DNA from: Sanderia malayensis
Lineage: Eukaryota > Cnidaria > Scyphozoa > Semaeostomeae > Pelagiidae
Length of the DNA: 64,000 bases
Direction of reading: 5' to 3'
Assembly: GCA_013076295.1 (NCBI GenBank)
Contig: RQOL01000882.1
Span: 1,914,631 to 1,978,630, forward strand
Position numbers and translations under genes: made by a program
Shown: positions 1 to 9,111 of the stretch, piece by piece
How the letters are laid out: the number at the start of each line of letters is the position of its first letter
Numbering within the stretch: the first letter of the stretch is position 1
The notes under the pieces: model-generated
Databases searched by the model: none
Told to the model about the DNA's origin: nothing
The model's input: the letters and a program-made list of their open reading frames with translations, nothing else

Positions 1-235
1 GTTTAGTTTGCTATATAAAGTGAAGTTTGTTATATGAGGGTGAATTGTATACTATGAAGCAGTTCAACAAGGGACCAGATGTTTAGTTTGCTATATAAAG
101 TGAAGTTTGTTATATGAGGGTGAATTGTATACTATGAAGCAGTTCAACAACGGACCAAATGTTTAGTTTGCTATATACAGTGAAGTTGGTTATATGAGGG
201 CTAGCTGTATACCATGAGACAGTTCAACCAAAGAT
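1..235 (+). repeat. 80-bp satellite, about 3 copies
   Basis: Tandem monomers start at 1, 81 and 161, each with GTTTAGTTTGCTATAT, a GTTATATGAGGG core, GTATACTATGAAGCAG and CAACAAGGGACCAGAT. The same family occurs at 7755-8665, 32340-33010, 38700-38995, 46230-46740, 47500-47620 and 55830-56475. Confidence 0.95.
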
Positions 236-434
236 TATAAGGCATCAGATCTTTTAGTTTTGGACTTTTGTTAATTGTGTTGTGGGGAGTGGGGCTCGGT
301 TAATTTTTCGAAATTCAACCTAACATAGTTTTACAATGTTGAGTTAGCTACAAAATCATATCTTTTCATTGAATTTAATTTTTAATGTTTTTAATTTCTT
401 ACATTATTCCTAACTTGATTTATTTTATTTTCAG

Positions 435-3400
435 ATGCCATTACAAGTCCGGTTGAAAGCTTCCAAGCATTCAGTCCAACTGACAGATGTAACCCGAGCT
501 CAATGCTCTACTTGTCGTCAAGCAGTGTCCACCACACTCCCCCCCACTCTAGATCTCCAAGTCCTGACAGCATATTCCAGGTACGTTCTAGCGTCACCCA
601 CTATACCCACTCCCGTTACATGTCGTCCTAAGATTCAGCATAGAAGGATTTTCAAGCGAGGATTTGAAGCTGTTGGGAACTATTAAGTTTATTTGCCACC
701 CATTGATTTTATCGGATTGTATTCCTGAGTACCATATTTCCTCTAATTAGCGCCTACCTTCTTTTAACCACTCCCCTCCAATAAGGGCCCACCCTAAAAT
801 CACAAAGTGTGAAATAAGCGCTCCTTTATTAACCGCCCAGCGCGGTTAATAGAGGGGGGTCACTACGCGTGCGCAGTTCAATATTTAGAGATCTGAAAGT
901 CAAAGCGCGTACTGTATTTCCTCTAATTAGCGCCCACCTCTTTTAACCGTCCCCTCCAATAAGCGCCACCCTAAAATCATGAACTAAATGTGAACTAATT
1001 CTTAAATTTTCACTATTTTTTGCTTCAAATAATCTTTGTCAAATATATCTCTAATATTGCAAAATATTTAATAAACGCCCGGGCGCTTATTAGAGGAAAT
1101 ACTGTATTTAATGTAATGTCGTGGAATACAACATTTAGCTTGGCTCTAGCAGAAATTTCATTGAAAATACCATCTCTTTTTAAGGGGTTCACCAATTCTA
1201 GAGGGTGCTAAAAAGATGTTTTTCGGTTAGTGTAATTTCCCATCCCATGCACCACAGGTTTTACTTCGATGTTTTCAATATAAAATCAATATTATCAAAT
1301 ATCATATTAAATAATCTAAATATTAATAAACCGTTGGAAGAAGGAAATCAATCTTTTTAATTGGCCTTATTGATATTTCTACGTTTCGTCCTGTTTTTCA
1401 ATTACTTGCTTCAAAGTCAAAGATTTTTTTGCGGAAGAATTTAAATGGTCGCTTCGTAAGTCATTTCATTATTCGCCCTGGGTTATTCTAAATTATGCTG
1501 ATTTATTCGTAATTATTTCGATGGACACCTTGTCGTTTTCCCCTTCTGGTCATAAGCTTACGGATAAAGTTACTGTTTCCTGTTGTGTTTCACTTGTGTG
1601 ATAGGCCTGTGTTTCTCAATTGGAATGTTTTTCATTTGTCGAACTGTCGATATGTTTTATATCGGGTCAGAAGAACCTTTATCGAGCTTCAGATATTGAA
1701 CTATGATCTTGGGTATAAAGCTTGTACTCTTTATAATGAACTCTGTGCGAACTTATGTTCTTTGTATCGAACTACAATGTTTGGCTTTGAACTTATGTTC
1801 TTTATATTAAACTACAATGTTTGGCTTTGAACTTATGTTCTTTATATCGAACTGCAATGTTTGGCTTTGAACTTATGTTCTTTATATTGAACTTCAATGT
1901 TTGGCGTTAAACTTATGTCTTTTATATCGAACTACAACCTATGGTATCGAACTTATGTTTTTCACATCTCACTACGACGCTTGGCATCCAACTTGTGCTC
2001 TTTCCATGGGACTAAAACACTTGATATTCGACACGAGGTCTTTATATCAATCTTGTGCTCTTTATATCGATCTTGTGCTCTTTATATCGATCCTGTGCTC
2101 TTTATATTTATTATGAGCTCTTTATATCAATCTTGTGCTCTTTATATCAATCTTGTGCTCTTTATATCGATCCTGTGCTCTTTATATTTATTATGAGCTC
2201 TTTATATCTGTATTGTACTCTTTATATCGATCTTGTGTTGTGCTCTTTATATCGATCTTGTGCTCTTTATATTTATTATGAGCTCTTTATATCGATCTAG
2301 TGCTCTTTATGTCGGTCTTGTGCTCTTTATATCGATCTGTGCTTTATATTTATTATGAGCTCTTTATATCTGATTGTGCTCTTTATATCGATGTTTGTGC
2401 TCTTTATATCGATCTGTGCTCTTTATATATGCTATCTTTATATTGCTATTCATATTTGTGCTCTTTATATCGATCTTTCGCTCTTTATATTTATTATGAG
2501 CTCTTTATATCTATATTGTGCTCTTTATATCGATCTTTCGCTCCTTACATCGATCTTGTGCTCCTTATATCGATCTTGCACTCCTTATCAAATACTATTA
2601 GAGTTTAACATGAATAGTAAACTATAGTTTAACGGCGTTCTATTTCATTCATATTTCACACACGACTTTTTTCAGTTTGACCCTGCAACGCACCGACATC
2701 CTTTGAGCCCGATCCTTCCACCACCACCCTGCATCAACGAGGGCCATTCTGCCCAAGACCCGTTCGACTCACACCACCACACCGATGCAGCCTGGTAACA
2801 GAGCAACGGCCCTAAGCCCCATCGGACAGAGTTCGAGCCCTTTGCTGAGCTCCAGCCTCCCAATGACGGAATACTTCTCGTCGCTACCGGCAACAAACGG
2901 CAGCAAAGCCAAGAACTTCTCACCGATCACGCCGCCACCTTCGCACAGCGGTCTCTCGACAGCGGATGGATGCTCTTCGCCAGCCTCGTTGTCAAGCAAT
3001 AGCAGCAGAGGTAGCAGTAATTTGTCGTCATTGGAGTCTGTTCCCACGTTGTTTCAAGATCCGAGATGGGGCCCAGGACAGCTTTCCAGTCCCACTGTCC
3101 CAGAGGCTATCGGGTCTGAAAGGAAGGCAATCATGCGGTCCGATTCAGGTCAGTTAAACCAAGATTACCAACTGGAAATATATCATTTCGTATTGTTTAT
3201 CAAAGAAATAAGTGGACCTTTCAGGGGTAACAGTGTAAGAAAGTATAGTCAGACACTTTACCTCCTGGAAACAATCATTTTGCGTTGTTTATCAATGGAC
3301 TAAATGGACCTTTCAGGAGTGATAGTATGAGACAATATTGTCAGACGCTTTACCCCCTGGAAATATATCATTCTGTATTCTTTATTACACCTTTTTGGGT

Positions 3401-6400
3401 TGCAAATCAATAAGTATACATACTATTAAATTTTATTCTTTTCAGGTTCAACAGATCCGACTTATACTTGGAGCGGACAACTGCCCCCAAGAGTGTACAA
3501 AAACCCCGTTTATTCAATCAAAGTTTTCTTGGGCGGTGTTCCTTGGGATATCACTGAAGGTGTGAAATATGTCTCTTTTTTGTTTTAAGTTGATGGAGTC
3601 TTCCATGCTGATCAGAATCGAGTTAAAGTTGAGACAGTTGTTTGACTTGTTAAAGGAGTCTTTTATGCTGATCAAAATCGAGTCAAAGTAGAGATAGTTG
3701 TTTGAGTTTTGAAGAAATCTTTTATGCTGATCAGAGTCGAGTCATCTGGTCAGAATTGGAAGGAATAGAAAAATATTTAAAATGCCTATTAATTCATTTC
3801 ATTCATATCTTGTTTGCTATTTTAGCCGGACTGCAGCAAGCTTTTCGTCAATTTGGAACAGTCAAAGTCGAATGGCCTGGGAAAGAGGGCAAACAGAATC
3901 GCCATCCACCTAAAGGTAAATAAAAAGTTATTTTTCTGGAATGCTCTTGCTTTCTGATCAGCATAGAAGACTCCTCCAACAACTCAAAGAACTGTCTCTA
4001 CTTTGACTCAATTCTGATCAGCATAGAAGACTCCTTTAACAACTCAAACAACTGTCTCTACTTTGACTCGATTCTGATCAGCATAGAAGACTCCTTTAAC
4101 AACTCAAACAACTGTCTCTACTTTGACTCGATTCTGATCAGCATAGAAGACTCCTTTAACAACTCAAACAACTGTCTCTACTTTGACTCGATTCTGATCA
4201 GCATAGAAGACTCCTTAACAACTCAAACAACTGTCTCTACTTTGACTCGATTCTGATCAGCATAGAAGACTCCTTCAACAACTCAAACAACTGTTCTCTA
4301 CTTTGACTCGATTCTGATCAGCATAGAAGACTCCCTTCAACAACTCAAACAACTGTCTCTACTTTGAATCGATTCTGATCAGCATAGAAGACTCCTTCAA
4401 CAACTCAAACAACTGTCTCTACTTTGACTCGATTCTGATCAGCATAGAAGACTCCTTTAACAACTCAAACAACTGTCTCTACTTTGACTCGATTCTGATC
4501 AGCATAGAAGACTCCTTTAACAACTCAAACAACTGTCTCTACTTTGACTCGATTCTGATCAGCATAGAAGACTCCTTTAACAACTCAAACAACTGTCTCT
4601 ACTTTGACTCGATTCTGATCAGCATAGAAGACTCCTTCAACACTCAAACAACTGTCTCTACTTTGACTCGATTCTGATCAGCATAGAAGACTCTTCTTCA
4701 ACAACTCAAACAACTGTCTCTACTTTGACTCGATTCTGATCAGCATAGAAGACTCCTTCAACAACTCAAACAACTGTCTCTACTTTGACTCGATTCTGAT
4801 CAGCATAGAAGACTCCTTTAACAACTCAAACAACTGTCTCTACTTTGACTCGATTCTGATCAGCATAGAAGACTCCTTCAACACTCAAACAACTTCTTAC
4901 TTTGACTCGATTCTGATCAGCATAGAAGACTCCTTTCAACAACTCAAACAACTGTCTCTACTTTGATCGATTCTGATCAGCATAGAAGACTCCTTAACAA
5001 CTCAAACAACTGTCTCTACTTTTCTCGATTCTGATCAGCATAGAACACTCCTTTAACAACTCAAACAACTGTCTCTACTTTGACTCGATTCTGATCAGCA
5101 TAGAAGACTCCTTCAACATCTCAAACAACTGTCTCTACTTTGACTCGATTCTGATCAGCATAGAAGACTCCTTCAACATCTCAAACAACTGTCTCTACTT
5201 TGACTCGATTCTGATCAGCATGGAAGACTCCTTCAACAACTCAAACAACTGTCTCTACTTTGACTCGATTCTGATCAGCATAGAAGACTCCTTCATTCAA
5301 CAACTCAAACAACTGTCTCTACTTTGACTCGATTCTGATCAGCATAGAAGACTCCTTCAACATCTCAAACAACTGTCTCTACTTTGACTCGATTCTGATC
5401 AGCATAGAAGACTCCTTCAACATCTCAAACAACTGTCTCTACTTTGACTCGATTCTGATCAGCATGGAAGACTCCTTCAACAACTCAAACAACTGTCTCT
5501 ACTTTGCCTCGACTCTGATCAGCATAGAAGACTCCTTTAACAACTCAAACAACTGTCTCTACTTTGACTCGATTCTGATCAGCATAGAAGACTCCTTCAA
5601 CATCTCAAACAACTGTTTCTACTTTGACTCGATTCTGATCAGCATAGAAGACTCCTTCATTCAACAACTCAAACAACTGTCTCTACTTTGAATCGATTCT
5701 GATCAGCATAGAAGACTCCTTCAACAACTCAAACAACTGTCTCTACTTTGCCTCGACTCTGATCAGCATAGAAGACTTTTTCTGGACCTTTAACAACTGT
5801 CTCCATTGCTAGTAGTGTCTATTTTGATTTCCTGATCAATCCAGTTTATTTTTTGGAATTACTAATTCTCGAGAACAGCTTTAAATTCCTCCCCTCCCAA
5901 AGGTTACGTCTACTTGCTGTTCGAGAACGAGAGATCCATTAAATCACTGCTCACTAATTGCACACACGACTACAGCAATGGAGGTGACTGGTACTACAAG
6001 ATATCCAGCAGAAGGATGCGATCTAAGGAGGTAAGTCGCGTCCTTGTGATTGTAGTGGCTTGCTTGGAGCAGCGGTTCGACTCCACCAATTTTATTCATG
6101 TTATTCTTTACCTTGATTTGAATCACATGCTTTTCGAAAGAATATATCTTGGAATCTTGAAATGATTAACTTGATTCAATGAATGATTAGCTTGATTCTT
6201 AGAGTGATTAGTTTGGTTCTCAGAGTGATTAGCTTGGTTCGTAGAATGATTATGTTTATTCCTAGAGTGCTTGGCTTGGTCCCTAGATTGATTAGCTTGA
6301 TTCCTTGAGTGATTACCTTGTTTCCTTGAGTGATTACCTTGTTTCCTTGAGTGATTACCTCGTTTCCTTGAGTGATTAGGTTGATTCTCAAAGTGATTAG

Positions 6401-9111
6401 CTTGGTTGGTAGAATGATTAAGTTGATTCCTAGAGTGATTAGCATGGTCCCTAGATTGATTAGCTTGATTCCTTGAGTGATTACCTTGTTTCCTTGAGTG
6501 ATTACCTTGTTTCCTTGAGTGATTAGGTTGATTCTCAGAGTGATTAGCTCGGTTGGTAGAATGATTAAGTTGATTCCTAGAGTGATTAGCTTGGTTCCTG
6601 GTGTGATTAGCTTGATTCTTAGAGTGATTAGTTTGGTTCTCAGAGTGATTAGCTTGGTTCGTAGAATGATTATGTTTATTCCTAGAGTGCTTGGCTTGGT
6701 CCCTAGATTGATTAGCTTGGTTCCTAGAGTGGCTACCTCGTTCCCCTGATTGATTACCTTGTTTCCCTCAGTGATTAGCTTGATTCTTAGAGTGATTAGT
6801 TTGGTTCTCAGAGTGATTAGCTTGGTTCTTAGAAGGACTAGCCTGGTTCGTAGAATGATTAGCTTGATTCCTAGAATGATTAGCTTGATTCCTAGAGTAA
6901 TTAGCTTGGTCCCTAGAGTGATTAGCTTGTTCCCTAGAGTATTAGCTTGGTTCTTAGAGTGATTAGTTTGGTTCTTAGAATGATTACCTTGTTTCCCTCA
7001 GTGATTACCCTGCTTTGTAGAGTGATTACCGTTGTTCTTTAATTGATTAGCTTATTTTACTGAGTGATTTCATGAATATGATCATTTTTCTTGTTGCAGG
7101 TTCAAGTGATCCCTTGGGTTCTTTCAGACAGCAATCATGCTAAAAACGTCACCCAGAAACTCGACTCAAACAAGACAGTGTTTGTTGGAGGTTTACACGG
7201 CATGATCAACGCAGGTGAGCGTCACCCGTCAAGTATTGATATTTCCAGTCATTTTCTATGCCTTTTGTACTTTTCCCGGGGGGTTGGTTTCTCGTATCTT
7301 GCAACTCGATCGGAATTATTCGTCAATGGACAACGAGGATCTTTAGCTCTGAGAGAATATAGACAGACATTAGCCACCTGGAAATATATCATTTGGTATT
7401 GTTTATCAATGGACTAAATGGACCTTCTAGGTGTTACAGCGTGAGACAATATTGTCAGATATTTACCTCCTGGAAGTATATCATTTAGTACCGTTTATCA
7501 ATTGCCTTAATGGACCTTCTCGGGATGACAGTACATAAGAGAATACAATCAGACACTTTACCCCCTGTAAATATGTAACTTGTTATTGCTTGTTAATGGA
7601 CTACATGAACTTGCCAGGGGGTTTAATTTCTGGTTTTCTTTTACAGAGGCTTTGGCTATGATCATGAATGACCTATTCGAAGGAGTCATCTATGCTGGTA
7701 TTGACACAGACAAACACAAATATCCGATAGGTAAGCCCGCGAAACGAACTTCTCTTATTTAACGAACTAAACATCTGGTCCCTTCTTGAACTGCTTCACA
7801 GTATACAATACACCCTCATTTAATGAGCTTCACTGTATGTAGCAAACTAAACATCTGGTCCCTTGTTGAACTGCTTCATAGTATACAATTCACTCTTATA
7901 TAACGAACTTCGCTGTATATAGCAAACTAAACATCTGGTCCCTTGTTGAACTGCTTCACGGTATACAATTCACCCTCATATAACGAACTTCACTGTATAT
8001 AGCAAACTAAGCATCTGGTCCCTTGTTGAACTGCTTCATAGTATACACTTATACCTCATATAACGAACTTCACTGTATATAGCAAACTAAGCATCTGGTC
8101 CCTTGTTGAACTGCTTCATAGTATACAATTCACCCTTATATAACGAACTTCACTGTATATAGCAAACTAAACATCTGGTCCCTTGTTGAACTGCTTCACG
8201 GTATACAATTCACCCTCATATAACGAACTTCACTGTATATAGCAAACTAAGCATCTGGTCCCTTGTTGAACTGCTTCATAGTATACAATTCACCCTTATA
8301 TAACGAACTTCACTGTACATAGCAAACTAAACATCTGGTCCCTTGTTGAACTGCTTCACGGTATACAATTCACCCTTATATAACGAACTTCGCTGTATAT
8401 AGCAAACTAAACATCTGGTCCCTTGTTGAACTGCTTCACGGTATACAATTCACCCGCATATAACGAACTTCACTGTATATAGCAAACTAAGCATCTGGTC
8501 CCTTGTTGAACTGCTTCATAGTATACAATTCACCCTTATATAACGAACTTCACTGTATATAGCAAACTAAGCATCTGGTCCCTTGTTGAACCGCTTTACA
8601 GTATACAATTAACCCTCATATAACGATTTTCACTGTATGTGGTGAACTCACTATCTCGTCCCTGTTTGAAGTGTATATATGATTAAATTATTTTTCGACA
8701 GGGTCTGGAAGAGTGACATTTAACAATTCCCGGAGTTACAGCAAAGCAGTGCAAGCTGCTTTTATTGAAATCAGAACGCCAAAGTTTACCAAAAAGGTTT
8801 TTTCCTTTGATATAGCTATTGGCACTTGATAATCTTTCTACGCACTTGCACCTCTGTCAATAAAGTTTACCATTCTCTTAAAATTATCATTTCAGGTTCA
8901 AATAGACCCGTACCTCGAGGACGCCATGTGCCAGACATGCAACAACAATCCGGGTCCATTTTTCTGCCGCGACCCGGGATGTTTCCGGTATTTTTGCCGG
9001 TCCTGTTGGAACTGGCACCATTCAATTGAAGGCCTGAAGCACCACCGACCAATGTCTCGACACAGTAAGAATCCGACCGGATCGTCATCTTCCGGTTCTT
9101 CCTCGTTTTGA
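435..9111 (+). CDS. CPEB1: CPEB1-type RNA-binding protein, copy A (frameshifted)
   Basis: Cytoplasmic polyadenylation element binding protein: binds U-rich elements in mRNA 3' UTRs and controls poly(A) tail length and translation. Nine exons with GT..AG borders: 435-580, 2676-3148, 3446-3559, 3826-3915, 5903-6030, 7100-7214, 7647-7730, 8702-8796, 8896-9111. They encode a Ser/Pro-rich linker, RRM1 (RNP2 VFLGGV, RNP1 GYVYLLFE), RRM2 (RNP2 VFVGGL, RNP1 GSGRVTF) and a C-terminal Cys/His ZZ-type zinc-binding domain. [18 protein letters not shown] and [18 protein letters not shown] are strongly CPEB1-like, as opposed to CPEB2-4. The 5' exons lie left of the window. A 5-bp deletion in exon 2676-3148 relative to arm B gives a stop just after; either this copy is broken or the base calls are wrong. 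Confidence 0.9.
720..1112. mobile_element. MITE-like cluster with TTTCCTCTAATTAGCGCC ends
   Basis: Several copies of a terminal motif (ATTTCCTCTAATTAGCGCC) occur near 737 and 914. An inverted form (GGCGCTTATTAGAGGAAATA) ends near 1105. The layout is that of nested short inverted-repeat elements without coding capacity. The partner cluster in arm B lies at about 37810-38200. Confidence 0.6.
1720..2600 (+). repeat. 40-bp then 20-bp minisatellite in CPEB1 copy A intron
   Basis: From 1720 to about 1990 a roughly 40-bp unit (TTGAACTTATGTTCTTTATA and variants) repeats. From about 2035 to 2595 a 20-bp unit, TTTATATCGATCTTGTGCTC, repeats with variants. Sixty bases make three units, so open frames of a 20-residue period appear in several frames; I regard them as by-products. 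The partner is 36290-37170 in arm B. Confidence 0.93.
2676..3148 (+). CDS. CPEB1: CPEB1 copy A linker exon with 5-bp deletion
   Basis: Encodes the low-complexity Ser/Pro-rich region upstream of RRM1. It is 473 bp here and 478 bp in arm B. After the shared DPFDS codons, near 2767-2790, arm A lacks five bases; the frame then reads three His codons and reaches TAA at the GGTAACAG just after 2790. Downstream of the deletion the original frame is open again to the splice donor at 3149. The following exons are intact, so the lesion is either recent or a base-calling error. Confidence 0.85.
3165..3375 (+). repeat. 93-bp repeat family in CPEB1 intron (arm A)
   Basis: Two units with ATATATCATTTCGTATTGTTTA, GGACCTTTCAGG and CTTTACCTCCTGGAA motifs. 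Related units occur at 7365-7590, 33170-33430, 35500-35700 and 60605-60830. The family always has TTTCCAG beside GGAGGTAAA. Confidence 0.8.
3590..3760 (-). repeat. 60-bp minisatellite, inverted, before the 90-bp exon (arm A)
   Basis: About three units of the 60-bp family read in the orientation AGTCTTCCATGCTGATCAGA, opposite to the large array after exon 3826-3915. Each unit has a CTGATCAG-type palindrome. The two arrays therefore form an inverted pair around one exon. Confidence 0.9.
3955..5790 (+). repeat. 60-bp minisatellite, about 30 copies (arm A)
   Basis: Tandem units of about 60 bp with TTCTGATCAGCATAGAAGAC, TCCTTCAACAACTCAAACAA and CTGTCTCTACTTTGACTCGA fill the intron between exons 3826-3915 and 5903-6030. 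Single-base indels are frequent. Because 60 is a multiple of three, stretches read as a 20-residue protein repeat, here judged non-coding. Arm B has only 6-7 units at the matching place. Confidence 0.95.
6165..7060 (+). repeat. 20-21-bp minisatellite (arm A)
   Basis: Long run of ATTAGCTTGGTTCCTAGAGTG-like units with variants such as ATTACCTTGTTTCCTTGAGTG, filling the intron between CPEB1 exons 5903-6030 and 7100-7214. Longer blocks are themselves duplicated (compare 6180-6300 with 6610-6720). Arm B has about half the length. Confidence 0.93.
7365..7590 (+). repeat. 93-bp repeat family, second CPEB1 intron (arm A)
   Basis: Two to three units with GGAAATATATCATTTGGTAT, TGGACTAAATGGACCTTC and TTGTCAGATATTTACCTCC. 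The counterpart in arm B is 33170-33430. Confidence 0.8.
7755..8665 (-). repeat. 80-bp satellite, about 11 copies (arm A)
   Basis: Lies in the intron between CPEB1 exons 7647-7730 and 8702-8796, in the opposite orientation to the array at 1-235. Typical unit: AGCAAACTAAACATCTGGTC, CCTTGTTGAACTGCTTCA and CCTCATATAACGAACTTCAC. Pairs of variants (ACGGTATAC and ATAGTATAC) alternate in places, suggesting a two-unit higher-order pattern. Confidence 0.95.

Noticed and set aside
2035..2627. Long overlapping frames with [20 protein letters not shown] repeats
   Set aside because: They come from a 20-bp minisatellite read in several frames at once, inside a CPEB1 intron.
5464..5691. 20-residue protein repeat ([19 protein letters not shown])
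   Set aside because: The 60-bp unit is a multiple of three, so open frames arise by default; indels break it in most units and it is intronic.
6176..6962. Basic Ile/Leu-rich repeat proteins on both strands
   Set aside because: Open on both strands because of the 20-21-bp repeat; it lies between two CPEB1 exons.
1..9111. CRISPR-like spaced repeats
   Set aside because: Repeats are contiguous tandem units without unique spacers and sit in animal gene introns.
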